64,000 bases of DNA, from the NCBI GenBank assembly GCA_019787685.1, contig JAHNUO010000016.1, forward strand, positions 186,001 through 250,000. Direction: 5' to 3'. The DNA is from Chiua virens (Eukaryota > Basidiomycota > Agaricomycetes > Boletales > Boletaceae). Of this stretch, positions 1-13,140 are shown one piece after another (the first letter of the stretch is position 1; each line of letters opens with the position of its first letter). The notes beneath the pieces were generated by a model that ran no database searches, was not told where the DNA came from, and saw only the letters and a program-made list of their open reading frames with translations. The translations under genes and the position numbers were made by a program.

Positions 1-3000
1 CTCGCAACTTCCTCACGAGCGCGTTTGTTCCTGACCTCATTCTTCGCGACCAACGCCGCCTGAAGAGCCATGACACCGACAAAAACGGGTCCGATAGCGA
101 TACCCACGAGGGTCAGTTGCCAACCCCACGCCATGGCCCAAACCAGTCCTAAACTTATCATGGCTACGGCCACCACGAACTGACCTAAGACGACAGCCAA
201 AAGCGTGCGTGCGTCATCAGCATCTCTGACGAGGACTTGAGCGAGTATGGGCGGGGAATGAGCGGGAGAATCAAACCATGCCTTGTCCTGGGAAAGAACG
301 CGGGAGAAGGCGATGTTACGCAAGTACGTCACCCAATGAATGGCAGATGTTTCCATGAGGAAGTATTTGAAGCCCATGAGAAGGCCATCAACAGCGGCCA
401 TACCAAGGACGAGGGCACCGTAGGAGTTGATCGTAGCCGCGCCGGGATTCGCAGATACCTGATACATAAGCTTGGAAAGAAGGAAAGAGAAGATGGGCGT
501 CATAGCACCGCTCAATAAGCATACGACGAGACCGAGGAAGAGAATGTGCTTCGCGGGGATCGTTGGGTATATGAGACGCAACGTGGCGATGAGACCGGGT
601 GTAGGGTGAGATTCTGGGGTACCAGGCGCCGTGGTTTCCTCTGATATTCGAGAGGAAACAGTAACGGCAGGCGCCCTCCTTGCACGCTTCTGGCGTCTTC
701 CAGCGGCCTGCTCCGCGGAACGCTTCAGATTGTTCTTCTCGCCCTCAAATTCATCGTCATCTTCAACCATTGGCCGAGGAGTTACCAAACTGAAGGGGTC
801 GGTAAATGAAGGGGTGGTCGGCGTGAACTGCAAACTCATCCGGCGACCGTCGTAGGTACGTGGTGGGACAGCGAGCGAAGGAGTCATGATCGATACACTC
901 GAAGGTCTTCTGGGTCTACCAGGAGCACCAGCCTGGAACTCGGCAGCGTGTTTCAGGGCGATAGTTGGAAGAGGGGGAACTTCATCGCGGAGGTTACCAT
1001 TCGCTTTCGTCAACTCAGCGACAACATCGGACATCCACCCTCCAATTGTCGTAGTGAGGGGGCGGACAGCAGCAAGGGTCGGGGCGAAACTATGATGCTT
1101 GTTCTTAGCCCATTGAGTGTCGCGCGCCTCCTCATCTTGGGAGGCAAGGATGTCCGCAATTTCCTCGTAGACGGGCGGGCGATCATCGGACTCGTCGTCC
1201 ACACAACTACTTTGGTGTAACATCCTGTGCCACTCCCCATCAGCCTTTTCCAGCTCTGCACGGAATCCTTGTTCGGCAATGCGGCCCTCGCGCATAACGT
1301 ACACGAAGTCGTCGGGGTTGATACTCAAGAGATCATGAGTGATGATGATCGTGGTCTTCTTGACGCGTGAGCGCCACGCCCGAATTGCAGCGGTCGTCAG
1401 ATGGCGCGTGGCAGGGTCTAACGCCGACGTCGATTCATCTATAGCACATAAATCGTAAGCAATGATCATCCAACGTAGATGGACAGAGCCTACCAAGTAT
1501 AAGGACCTCAGGATCACGTATCCTCGCCCTCGCGAGTGCCAGTCGCTGCCTCATACCTCCGCTCAACACGATACCGCCTTCGGCATTACTGCTCTCCCCA
1601 CTCCCAGCGAGGGTGGTTTCGTATCCTGCCTCAAGTCCTGAGACCCACCCCTCTAGCATCGCAAGCCGGCACGCTTCCTCTACCTCCGTGCGAGTCACAT
1701 CTTCGACGCGTCTCCCACTTCCAACTGCACCGAGGGCAACGTTCCAATGAATGGAGCCCCTGAAAACCTGTGCTCCAACACCAGCTGAGCCTTGCGTAAC
1801 GCCTGCGACGTGTCGCCGGACCCAAGCAACGTCGAGATAACGCAAGTCTTGCTCGTCAAGGAGAACTTCACCTTTTCCGAGCGCAGGGGTATAACAACCG
1901 AGGAGGATCGATCCGATTGTGGATTTACCGCATCCAGAGGGACCGACAATAAACGTTGTTTCATGAGAAGGAATAAACATATCAACATCGGAGAGAACAG
2001 GGATGGTCGGTCGCGTAGGGTAGGCGAACGTTAGGCTTGTCAACGTGAAATCGCCCGCAAAGCTATGTGGGGTGATCCGGCGAAGGGCTTGCGCTTTCCG
2101 GTGTTTGCCTGCGATGACTGTGCTTGGGGCCTTTTGAGAGGAAGAAACGACTGCCGCGAGTTCTGCAGCTGCCGCCTTGCCTTTGGCCAGTACGACTAAA
2201 GCGGGGACCGTCATTTGCAAATTACTGGTCGCGATCAGACACGCCCAGAATACGCTCATAACATCACCGGGTTGAATCTTGCCCTGGAGGACTAGGTGCG
2301 CTCCGTACCAGAATCCCTGGACAAACATGGCCATCGTGACGAATTGAGTTGTACCAGATGTAACACCCCAAATGGCACCCAGTGATTGAACAGCAACGGC
2401 AACGCGCGTGAGGAGGTTATGCTCGTAGGAGGCGGCATTAGCTGCTTTGACCGCGCCAATATTCGTGACGACACGGGAAACGAGGGAAGCTGCTCTCGCC
2501 ATGAGCACGTGTTCTTGCGCAAGACGAGGTGACGCAAAAGCTTGCGAGAGGGCCTGGATAAGGATAAGAAAAGGGACTGCAGACAGGATGACAAGGGTCA
2601 AGAGAGGAGACCAGATGAATGCGAGTATAAGAGCCGTTAAGGTCGTAGTCAGATACTGAATTAATTGGCCAGTTGCAAGGGATGAGGCGGCGCGTACGTC
2701 GTCCGTTTCCCTGAAGAGTGCATAAATACAATTGTCAATAACAAAGCATGGAGGAAACTGACTTGGCAAACTTGGCCATGAGGCCGCCAGCGCCAATGGG
2801 AGCACCATCTCCACCCATGCCCTGCACTTCGGTGGGATTGTCGTTTCCCATCTGCGTATCGAACCATTCCATTTGGTGGTGCACCACCGCGTGATAGACC
2901 TGTCTTCTCAGTTCGACGACATTCCATTCGCCGGTCCATATCCATAGGCTGCTTGTGACACTGCTCATGATAAGTGCGGCAAAACCAAGTGCCACAAGTT

Positions 3001-3370
3001 CCAACGCAGCGAAGCCGACGCCATGAAGAAGTGCGTCCTTTGCTGCATTTGATGGATTCGGGGTGAGGGGAAACGCGGCGAAGGTATTGAAAGACTGGCC
3101 GACGACGTAAGTCATGAAAGGAGCGATGCCACCCGCGACCACTGAAGACGCGATGGCGGGTGTCAACAACACGAGCTTTCGCCTGGGTGTGAGGAAAGAG
3201 AAGAGGGTTTTGAGCGTCGGTGCGGGTGGGGGAGCTTGTATTTCAGGGACAGACGCAGACGGGGAGTTGGGTGTATCATCCAAAGCATGATGCTTGATAT
3301 CGATCGAAGAGAGAGTTGAAGTTCGTACAGATAACTCGGTAGAGTGTACTGATGGGTCGTGGTTGTTCAT
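1..3370 (-). CDS. Ste6-like ABC transporter (B family, full-size), 3' part outside window
   Basis: ATP-driven exporter of the plasma membrane or endomembranes. The layout seen is TMD1, NBD1, a long charged linker, then TMD2; NBD2 lies beyond base 1. Exons on the minus strand: 3370-2763, 2710-1494, 1438 to the edge, with introns 2711-2762 and 1439-1493. Both joins restore family sequence: FAK/ETDDVRAAS at the first, and the second rebuilds the Walker B LILDESTSALDP. Walker A GPSGCGKST is near residue 460 and the signature is LSGGMRQR. The third exon stays open to the window edge through the H-loop (IIITHDL), a basic linker (NNLKRSAEQAAGRRQKRARR) and several hydrophobic helices. Fungal proteins of this type include the a-factor pheromone exporter Ste6; other B-family exporters look alike, so the substrate is unproven. 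The start at 3370 is the only ATG that opens the family-like N-terminus. Confidence 0.85.
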
Positions 3371-5190
3371 CGTTGTCGCAGACGACGAGGAGCCACGGTA
3401 AAAGCTTGTGTGGATGAAGAACAGGAAAGAGAAAGAGAATGGTCCGGGTCATAACGCACCTCGTCTTCTTTGTTGTCTGTGAAAGGCAGACTCGCTATTG
3501 TCTCCCCGCATCGTCTCACCACGTGCGAAGACAATAAGAAAGAGTTGATTAGCTAATCACAGCAGCACAATCATTCCGAAAGTCCCCTCTCTGTGAGAAT
3601 GATCATGTTCTTGGAATGGTCTATAAGCTCAAGATCGATGTTGAATTCCATTCCATAGGAATGTAGAGGAAATTGTGCACTCAATCGTCGATGTTTTCGA
3701 CTTCCACAGTGTTAGACTCCAACTGGCGATCATTTCCCACGATAATAATGTTTACGGCAACGGTGATGCTTCGAGTCAAGTAGTGGGGGAATCAGAACTA
3801 TGCGGATCTCAGGCCTCCGCAGGACCCCGCACTACCGGGCTGGCTATCAAGCCTCGACACTGCCCACCCGCCTTCACCCAACCAGCACACCACTCTCCAC
3901 TGGGTCGTGCACCACCTGGGCCAACTCCCTATGACAGCGGAGTGGGAGGATCTTAGGCGGCCTCGGAGGGAGATGGTCGGGGTAGCGGTAGCCCCCTGAC
4001 GAGAGCTTTTGCAGGCTCGAAACCACATGCCCAATCCCGCCCCCTTACCTGCATGGTATGTTCTGTAGTCCCCCGACCCAGCGGCTCTAACGCCCAGCCC
4101 TGATCCTCGAAGAGGGGCGCCCGACAGACGCACATGACAGGAATGACGGCCCGAGATCCACCCCCTTGTACACGGACTCAGAACCAGGGCCCCGAAGGGG
4201 CGCTAGTTCGCCCATCAGTCCACGCAATACCATTGCATCATGGCGTGGGTACAGATCCGAATACTAGTATACGAAATGGTACCGTGACGAATCTCACACT
4301 GATCAGCCCATGGTCCGAGTACAATAGGCTACAGCCCGGCCAGACTCGTTCCTGACTAGCACTGTCTGTGATTTACTCAGGCTGTGTGCATGGAAGTACC
4401 CGCGTCAAATGACCACCCGCGCTGCCAGTGAGCGCCACCTTGAGCTCCAACTAACTTCAACGTTGCCAATCTGACTGGTTAACCCAGTACCGAACAATAA
4501 GACTGAATCTCAGGAATTAAATGGTGGGTATTCATTTATCCAGTACCCAGATCGTTGGACTGTGTCAACTCTCTGATCATTGGTAGCTTTCTCTTCCTAG
4601 AATTGCCATCGTGTTTTTCATACGACTTTGACGACACCCCTACGCTCCGACGAACTATCAAGGACTTCAAATAGAAAACCGGCACGGGTTCGTCGACCAT
4701 GAGCCGGTTGCTCTGGATAAATGGCAAACCATGGTCTCTCGACTCGGCGGTGCTCGTGATCAACACAGCATCTTGACCGGTATTGCGTGCTAAATCTATC
4801 CGTCTCACTGATTACTCACCGAGTCCGAAGTGCTCAGGTCCCATACAGCGCTTTCCCACTGAAATCTATACTCAAACGTTACACCGATCTCGCTGTCGGT
4901 CGACCAGTCACAATGGGGTCATTGATTCCCTCACGCCACCTCTTAGATCTCAGTTCCCAGGTTTATCCAAGCATCCTATGATCCAACACTCTCAGATAGT
5001 GAGTGTTTCCTCACTTTCCTGATGTCGATGCTAATTTAAGTCCAGAGATTGATATTTCATTGTTGCTGAGGGTTTAAAGCTTGAACCCCTAGAACCCATA
5101 CTAGTATTGCTACCTCCTCATCTTTATCTGCGTCCTTGGGTCACTCGAGATACAACACCCACAGCACGGACCGTCCGTCAAGCAACACAT
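3371..5190. other. Intergenic, no gene recognised; GC-rich patch
   Basis: No supported gene. About 3800-4350 is GC-rich and unlike its AT-richer surroundings. It is open for about 110 codons on the minus strand, but the translation is low in complexity and resembles no family I know. It could be an old insertion. The rest (4350-5190) shows only short random frames. The divergent promoter of the ABC transporter must lie just above 3370. Confidence 0.4.
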
Positions 5191-5194
5191 TACA

Positions 5195-6923
5195 TTGATA
5201 TTATTCTCCTTTCACCGCACGGCTTCTGTGTTGCAGTCCGTCTTGTCCGTGATTCTACAAGACAACCATTTATCCAATGAGTCGGTCCAAACTGGGCCTG
5301 AAAATTTGTCTCACGAACTGTTGCAGTCATCGTCGTCACAGCCGTTGGATATGATTTTGGTCGGTACTAGCGCCAGGTCTTTCGGAGAGTCTTCCTTACC
5401 TCCCACTCATTTTTGTTATCAGTCCTTACCTTTTAAACGAGGTGCGCCAATTTTTTTTCATACCTCCTAGATTTTCTTGAACTGTAGATAGAGCACATTT
5501 GGGTCAGCACGCAAGGCTTATCGCGAGAAATTTATTCGACAAACTCCCTTGTTACAGTCTATACCATGGACTTGGGTGTCTACGTTGTTTGTTTTGGTGC
5601 GCGGCCCATCTGCTGAATATTCCCATCAAAAATCATCTATTCAATTCCCGTGTACATACATAGGTGCGCTATTTTGGGCTTTACTGTGCGATGTACGTAC
5701 AGATGGTACGACTCGTGTTCTGTTCTTATGCCGAGCCTGTACGTTAGGAGTAGCGCTCTCAGCGAGTCCGTAATTTAGATGTGTAGTTCATTCTGCTGAC
5801 CGCTTGGAAAGTGGGGACGTCATTCATCCCCGGTCCTGTAAAAGTCAGTTTCATGGCTATATCTCATGAATGAGCAATAAAGACTAACGAGAGGGTTGAT
5901 AACTAATAGACGTATGTATTCATTTCATTCGTCAAACGCAGTTCCGATCAGCTGATACTAGTATGTAATGTGACTGTACCACAATTTGAAGGCGAAATAC
6001 TCACTGCTGTTGGTGAATGAGCCTTGCTCCTCTTTGTGGGCGCAACCGATTGTGAGTTTTCCTTCATCAAAACAAGACAACAGTAATTGCAGTGATGATG
6101 ATGCTTCGTTTGTACACAATGTATAATCGATCAAGGATCGTCCTCGGCGTTCTTCTCCTGATACACATCCCGAATATGATCCTCACTCTCGTGATTTGTA
6201 CTCTCTACAAGGGTGGGTCGCGTACGTGCAGATGATCTTTGTCTGTTGTCTTAATACTAAATCTAATTCTCATCGTACACCAGAGACCGTCAGTCAGGTA
6301 CTCAACTTCTTGTTCTGCGTCTCGCAACCGACCATGCCCCTTTGGACCGAGGCGAATGCTATCCTCGAGCTTATTCTCAGTGCCACGTTTTGCGCCCTGG
6401 GTATCATCCAATTTATGATGCAGTCGGTTCGCATGTACGTTGCGACGAAGCGACGGCAGCTCAAATATGTGAACATGATGGTCAGGGAAGGTCTCTTGTA
6501 CTCCATTGCGTACGTGCCTATTTCGAGGTTCCCTCAGCATTCCAAGCTTATTTATGTGACAGCCTCTTCCTTTACCTTGTCATCAACTTGGTCGGCAATT
6601 CCCACCACGGGCTGGTCAACGGGCGTGTTGTTCATCGTGGCCTACGTCCCAGTGTTCATGATGTGACGATGACGCCCCACTTCATCCTGAACATGCGGGA
6701 GCTTTATTCCCGAGACCTCCAGGACGGCAGCAACGTCGGGTTGGATAGCGGGTTTAGCTTCTCGTCTGCACCTAATCGCTGGGCAGGAGCGAGACGTGTG
6801 CTGAGTGCCATTGCGTTTGCAGAGGCTAGACCAGGTGAGGAAGTGGAGAGAGAAGAAGAGCTTGCGATGGAACTACGGTCGACAACCACGAGGCCTAGAA
6901 TATTGGGCATAAATGAGTGGTGA
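5195..6923 (+). pseudogene. Broken DUF6533-type seven-helix membrane protein gene
   Basis: Member of a basidiomycete-specific multi-pass membrane family. Family landmarks appear in order on separate exons: the first helix ending VVTAVGYDF (about 5325-5355), the PWTWVSTLFVLVR motif (about 5563-5600), the MMMLRLYTMYNRSR helix (about 6095-6130), a helix pair with NMMVREGLLY near 6470-6500, and the C-terminal hallmark TPHFILNMRELYSRD near 6670-6715. The last helix lies in a different frame from the exons on both sides: the frame changes near 6598 and again near 6665, where an 8-base TGACGATG insert sits between the codons for FMM and TPHF. No convincing start codon was found. The paralogue at 11143 is contiguous over the same stretch. 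Either the gene is dead or the assembly has indels here. Confidence 0.6.
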
Positions 6924-7025
6924 CAATGTAGATCGGAACTTGAAGCTTGAAGTGTTGGCGGTCTGCTACTAGGTAGCAATAAAATTTGTAGGCAAAGTAC
7001 ATGCTAGTGGTCCACGTACATTCAA

Positions 7026-7200
7026 GCCATTGGCAGAGGTCGTGATGGATTGCGACGCGCAGCCTGGTGGTTTCTACACCAAGACGCTGTCGATGAGAGC
7101 GTTAGGAGAGGCGGACATACTCTTGGATTGTGCGTTGGATTCGGGTACTAGGCCTAAACTGTGGCGTTGTGCCAGGAGTCTGGGAAAGCGATGGCACCAG
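7026..7200 (+). pseudogene. Fragment of NLR C-terminus (TPR-like end)
   Basis: The frame from 7030 reads AEVVMDCDAQPGGFYTKTL, then a MRALGEADILLD stretch. It matches the end of the NLR at 22881-26094 (GEVAMDCNAQGDLYTKTL, LALGEAEILLD). No NTPase domain precedes it. The fragment is the 5' edge of a duplicated block that continues into the WD40 copy at 7708. Seen directly: aligned residues. Inferred: a truncated duplication. Confidence 0.8.
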
Positions 7201-7707
7201 CAAATCAATTCCGTTCATGTTTCCATGAACATTGGCGTGATAATGAGAAAGTGAGTTAGATTTTTGTCAACAACTTGAAAGTACAGGAAACGTCCGCACG
7301 TGTTCAGGCTAGGGAAAGGCCGTCAACCTCCCAAAGGGGAGTATCGGGATCGGGGTTCTCACAGGGGCACAAGGTAATGTTCAGGAAACGACGGGCGTGC
7401 GAGCGTGCGCCAAACCCGCGCCGAGGAGCAGGACTAAAACCTTAGAGTGATGTGTGCACCGACGTACATTCATCGCCACCTCAGAAAAAATCTTGCTTGT
7501 AGCGACGGCGTATCTGACATTAATCCCAACATGCAAGCACAGATGGGAAGGATGACCGTAAAACAAAGTCCTTGGAAGTTGCGCTTTTTGAGAGACCCGA
7601 ATAAGAATAGGCGCCTGGATAAAAAAAAAACATAATGAATTGGAACGTGTTTGTCGTCAACCTAAACACCTCTTCTTCCTGACACTTTCAAACCACAACT
7701 ACAGAAG

Positions 7708-9455
7708 ATGTCGCATCCCCAAACCGGTGGGTAGTAGTACAAAGGAGGGATTGGACTATGCTGACAACTCGACAAGACAGCGAAATCCTCTTCGACATGG
7801 GCATTGATACCGTGGTTTGGGCAGTCGTGTTCTCGCTCGACGGGAAGTATCTTTTGAGTGGAAGCAGAGATGGGTTTCAACGGTTTCGACTGGCTGACAA
7901 GGTGGAAACTGCAAAGCAGACAGGAAGGCGCGTGAATGCCATTTCCATATCGAAGGATGGCCGATGGATAGTCTATGGGGCAAAGGAGGAAGCAAGTGTC
8001 TGGGATGTGGAATTAGAGGAAAAGATCTGCGTGGTCGAAAATGGAGAGCAGGTGTGGGCAGTGGACATATCCCCCGACTCAACTCGATTTGCGACAGGAA
8101 CCACCGATGAGATGAGTGTGTGGGACATTTTGACGGGTGAGCGACTCCTTGGGCCAGTCAAGTCATCGTGGATCACTGGGGTCCGATTCTCTCCCGATGG
8201 GGCGTGAATTGCCATTTCTGAACCGAGTGGCCCGATCATCATCCTGGACAGTCAGAGTGGTGAAAAATTGGTCACCATCGAGACAGAGACAGTCGATTAT
8301 CTTCTAGCCACTCCGGTTGCCTGGACGAATGATGGACAACTACTCGCTGTTTGCAACGACAACAAAGTCAAGTCATTCAACGCGTCGACAGGATCCCTAC
8401 TTGCTGAATCACAGACCATAGAAAGTCACAATTTCCGGTTCATTGCCGTAGCTACCAACGGACAATTCATTGCCACCTCTGCAACCAACTCAGTTGTATT
8501 CTTGGATGCATCCTCTCTCACCCAAGTTGGTCCTGTCATCAAGGAGGACAGTGATATATACTCGATCGCCCTCACTTTGGACAGCACCCGTCTCGCCACT
8601 GGACGAGATGACGGTAAAATCCTTGTTCGTGACCTCCCCGCCGTCGTTCCAGACATCTTTGGTGTTGTAAGCATTTCTGCATCCGTCGTGCTCTCTGGTC
8701 AACGACTCACCCTCCGTCCTACAGGTTGAGGTACCATCCAGCGCACCTGCCCCTGCATTCGACTACGAGGAGGTTTGTGGCTACTTCACTCACCTTTCGC
8801 TGTCATGTTAATGTCACCAAGCCACCATCCCCTACATCGTCCGTTAATCCTATGGTAGACGAAGCGTCTGCGCTGCCAGTCGAGGTTCCCTGCGCCATAT
8901 CCCCATCATCTCGTTCCCCACAAGCGCCTTCCTCTCCAGAGCTGTGCTCGCAGGAACATCCCAAGGCTGCCAATCCATCCAAGGTCCGTCCAAGCATCAG
9001 AGGATGGCTCAAGAGATGGGCGGGATGGCGTTCGGACGATCGCTCCGGCGAACCTTCCACTGCCACAATGGCTGCTCTGCGCCATCCGGTACGCGACGTC
9101 CTTTTTGACCCACACCCTACCGCATCTCATAAATTTCTTAGCAAGTGCACGTCTTACCCAGCGCAGATTACTCTGAAGGGATTTGGCAACATGCACCCTT
9201 GGAACCGCCATCGCCCAATCCTCCTCCTGCTACTGCCAAGTATCTAACGCGTCAATATGGATCAGTCTATGTATGTACTTTCTCTTTCAATGGGTGGATC
9301 ACGTCGTAAATGAATCCTAATCGCCACAGCCATCTAACGATCCACCTCCGCCTTCGCGTAGTGGGGCAGCAGTGATTCTTGAGACGGTTGGCACACTTTC
9401 CTCTGGCTTACCTCGAAAGATTGACGTTGAATTAGAATCAGACACGTCAAGATAG
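7708..9455 (+). pseudogene. WD40 family copy A, one in-frame nonsense codon
   Basis: Near-twin of the gene at 27637. First exon 7708-7726 (ATG plus 16 bases), then a propeller exon from 7777 with WD-like blades such as VVWAVVFSLDGKYLLSGS and SVWDILTGERLLGP. At 8205-8207 a TGA replaces the CGA found in copy B. The frame continues unbroken past it to about 8668 (IYSIALTLDSTRLATG). Two tail exons present in copy B (the one beginning ASTLDE, and the DIDLLE exon) are missing. The remaining tail exons follow, with a proline-rich last part ending in TAG at 9453-9455. If the TGA ends translation the product is about 150 residues, roughly half a propeller. A readthrough product cannot be excluded. Confidence 0.8.
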
Positions 9456-9595
9456 AATGACAGTTTCGCTGCCTACATGGCTCGTTTGCTTCCGGCCGTG
9501 TATTGTAGATGAAGCAGATTGATTCGATCGCCTCATGGTGACCTCATGACGAGTTTGGTCATGAAAACGCGGTCTTTCAACAATAGGTCATGTTT

Positions 9596-11142
9596 GAGTT
9601 GGTTGACTGTACCAAGTTGTCGTTCATGTATTCATACACATTCCATTATCACCACCGATTGCATTCCCAATATCACTTTGCAGTACACTCATCATTTCCC
9701 ATTTTCTCGTTCGCAGTGTACTCAGCACAATTGAAACAATATTTATTTTGCTGGGATCATGCCAGAAACATTGCGGACAAGGCAACGGGACTCCCTGTCC
9801 TGCAGTCAGTCGCGGAACCGTCCAGATTACATATTTGAAGTACAAGGAATGAACGAATAATGAATGGAATGAGAGGCTTCTAGTGTCCCATGGGTGGACT
9901 CACACATATCACACCTCTACCCCCGGTCATGTTTCGGCGCTGATATCGAGGGTAGCATAGGGCATCGAGTAAAACGGATCACGGTGCGGCCATGAGCTTC
10001 CCAGTTCCGAGTAGTCCTACACATTCGCATTTCACACCCGCTACATTGCTGAGGTAGCACACATGTGGTTACTGGCATTTCCTGAGCAGATGTGGTTCCT
10101 GTGTCTCTTCGCGTTTTGGTGGACGCGCACTCGTTCTGCTTGAATAGGGCCGGCTGTGTTAGAGCAGAGGTAAGATCGAGGTCGATACCAGGGTGACACA
10201 CTCATCTAGTAATCCAAACGGCGAAGCTGAGAGGAAGCCATAACAAAGCACTTGATCGTGTATTCGAAGAGTCTCTTGACCAAGCTAGAAAGAGTATGTA
10301 CGTTGAGGAAACGATCTAAGACAAATGCGGGTGTACATTTAGTGTCTTAGATACGTACATATGCTCGCTGCGATGGCATTGATCAGTTGTCCAGCCTGTT
10401 TCGCTGGATGATCGAGCTGAAGATAAAGGAATGAAGTTGCCCAGAGGTTCGTGATATATAGAAACGTCGAAAAACACACCTTGATTTCTTCGATGCCCCT
10501 TGATCGCCAACTGGTCTTTCATTTTTGGTGCGTTTCGATATTACTACTAGTACTGTCCCAGTTCCTAGATGCAGATTGCCAACTTCCCCGCAAAAGGCGA
10601 GGAGATCGTCTCCCTTGACTAGTAGCGTCAGGGACCTTCTCTGATCGGATTGATTTCTTACTTTTCCGTGGGAATATGGATTGCTGGCCTGAGTATCTAT
10701 ATATCAAGAGACGTGTGATGGTGAGCTCTTGTCAACTTTCCGGGCACTGAGTCAGTTTCATAGTCAACACAGCCCTCCGAATCCCTGCTTGCTACCCATC
10801 ACAGTTGAAATTGATTGTGCATGCACGCAGCACTGCATGACTCGGAGTCCACTGTAACACCATGAATCATTCAAGTTGATACTTGACAATTGATCAAACA
10901 AATTGTCTGGCCATCATGATGACTCCATTAACGCGAAGGCACATGAACGATTCCGTGAGAGGCTCAAATTTATATAGGTACTGTATATCCGCTTCTTCGC
11001 CCAATTTGGGATGAGCAACCTGTGCTCGCTTATCTCGTATAACCCTCGCCCCTCTACATCTTAACTATCCCTTCAAAACTGTCCATCACTGCCAGTGCAT
11101 CTTTGTAGTTTCCGTCCAACTCCCTGCGACAGCACTACTAGT
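9596..11142. other. Intergenic, nothing recognised
   Basis: Only short random frames of under 100 codons. The first bases after 9455 are the decayed 3' flank shared with the WD40 copies at 29.7 kb and 49.8 kb. The last 150 bases (TA-rich, then pyrimidine-rich before 11143) would hold the promoter of the next gene. Confidence 0.5.
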
Positions 11143-12938
11143 ATGTCTTCCGAAGTACAGGACGCCCTGGCAGAGCAACAGATAAATGACTATGGCTCCC
11201 GTTGGTTGCTTATCTTGCGGTCATTTAGTATCTGATTCACACTCACATCCCTAGTTGTGATCCTTGCTGCAGTCACATATGATTACTGTAAGTCATCCAG
11301 TCCACTTCGTGGTTTTACTCTTGATATTCCTATCTTTAGGCCTCACGATTCAAAAAGAGGTGACGTGATTCCAATTGGGCGTTTAAAGTGCCTCTCAAAT
11401 GACGATTGTGTAGGTGACATACATCTGGGTTCGTAATAAATATTTCTGCGAGTGAGCACTGCGTGTATGATGCGTGTCACAGAAAAGGCCTTGGAGTTGG
11501 GTGTCTATACTGTTTCTTCTTGTGGGTATCCGGTCTTCTGCCAGCGGTTGACTTGTGGACGATAATCAAAATTTGATTCTTTGTCAGATCCGTTACGCTG
11601 GTCTTGTTTCTGTCCTGTGAGTTTGTCTCAGCCAGAACGTTTGCGAGCACTGACTTTGGATATGTGTTCAAGCACATCGGCGCTATGTAAGTGTACACTT
11701 TTAGAATATCGGCTTCAGATTGATAAATCCAACACGATGAAGATGGCAGTACTTTCATACCAGGGCTAACCAAGGTTGTTCCCGTGTCCTTTTTCTTTTA
11801 TCGCTGACACAGCTGATGTCAATCTATTAATCGAAGTAGAGGTGATTCTCCACTTTGCTCTTGAGTACTTCGAGTTTGATGCGCTTCATTAGCTGTGAGC
11901 ATCTCCAAATATACTTCTATTCCTGGACTTAACACGGATGCCCAAAAGGCACCATAACATATCTTCTAGGTAATTGGGCTTACCCAATTTTCTGGGTAGG
12001 TGCTGATGGTAAGCGTTACCTTGTTCCACATTTCGGAGAACCCTAACGATGACTGGAGCGGTGATGATCCTCCGCGTGTATGCAATATATAATCGTTCAA
12101 AACTCATTCTATGCCTCCTCCTCCTCCTCATGTACATTGCTGAAATGGTTATTCTCGTCACTGAGAGTGCCATTTACAGTGACCAAAATTATGCACCAGG
12201 TATGCATCGAGTGATTCACACCACGCACCCTACATCGTACCTGTACCAATATTCCTGCGACTTCCTACAGTGTCGACCGTCCAACTGCTCGACGTCACCA
12301 TATGCAATATCATGTTTAACATACAAACGTGGAACAACGCGACCACATATGCCCAATTCGCGCTCGCGGTCGTCATGTGCATCTTAGTGGCAGCTCAGTA
12401 CGCGAGGCACTCGCGCCAGATGTATCGCGCACAACGAACGTGGCAACCAAACAAGTACATAAGTCTCCTCGTCAGAGACAGTCTATTATATTTTCTCGTG
12501 TACGTCGCTGGCTCCCTTCCTCTTCTATCAACACTCATGCATGCCATGGTCAGAACACTTCTGTATACGCTGCTCAACCTGCTCGGCCTCATGAATCTCA
12601 TTCCCCTTGGATGGACCACGCAGGTACTGATGGCCGTCGCCAACATCCCCTTGTATACCCTCACCCCGCGTTTCGTCTTGAATGTGCGGGAACTATATGC
12701 ATGTGACGTGGAAGGCCATGGGGGCCGTGACATCGACACTGGCTTTGGGTTGTCGACAGAACGTGGTGTTGGAGGGTCCCCGATAGGAACGATGGCGTTT
12801 GCAGAGGGTGGAGAGATCGCGGGATTGGACGATGCGGAGGAAATTGCGATGGTAGAAAATACACGACAGCGAGAGAAAAATCCGGTGGGAGGGCAAGACC
12901 AGACCCGCGCTGCTGAACCCCTGATCGTCCATCCCTAG
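11143..12938 (+). CDS. DUF6533-type seven-helix membrane protein
   Basis: Probable integral membrane protein of a basidiomycete family with no known reaction. The start MSSEVQDALAEQQINDYGS is followed by small exons that splice to VILAAVTYDYC, LTIQKE, VTYIW, KRPWSWVSILFLL and IRYAGLVSVL. This is the DUF6533 N-terminal pattern of a YDY helix, a conserved E-V-x-Y-I-W, and a KRPWS helix. Then come GADMTGAVMILRVYAIYNRS, two more helices, and the C-terminal hallmark LTPRFVLNVRELYACD near 12668-12710, then a cytosolic tail rich in acidic residues. The exon joining near 11650-11990 is uncertain. An in-frame intron (54 bases, near 12498) probably also interrupts the ORF that starts at 12270. Stop TAG at 12936-12938. 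Confidence 0.7.
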
Positions 12939-13140
12939 TAGTGTTCCATCCCGAAATAAATGTCGACTATGTATTTTCACGTCAAGTCTAACGTATTAAT
13001 ACATGCGTGTTTCTGGAATGTATCATCCGTTTTGATTGTTGTTCAAACGTTCAACGCTACGCGCACTATGCCCGTCTCGGGTGCTTGGTCTGTCATTGAA
13101 TGATTGGCCTCCCCATCCGCAAATCTCATCGAACTTTTGC
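12600..13140. repeat. Duplicated convergent gene ends, copy 1
   Basis: The last coding bases of the DUF6533 gene, its 3' flank and a relic of the end of a minus-strand DUF6533 gene (about 13050-13135) are repeated at about 16640-17110. Shared strings include GTCAAGTCTAACGTATTA after the stop codon and CTGTCATTGAATGATTG in the relic. Confidence 0.7.

Noticed and set aside
3960..4140. Possible SINE with a B-box-like GGTTTCGAGCC on the minus strand
   Set aside because: The box has an extra base and no A-box at proper spacing, poly(A) or target duplication was seen.
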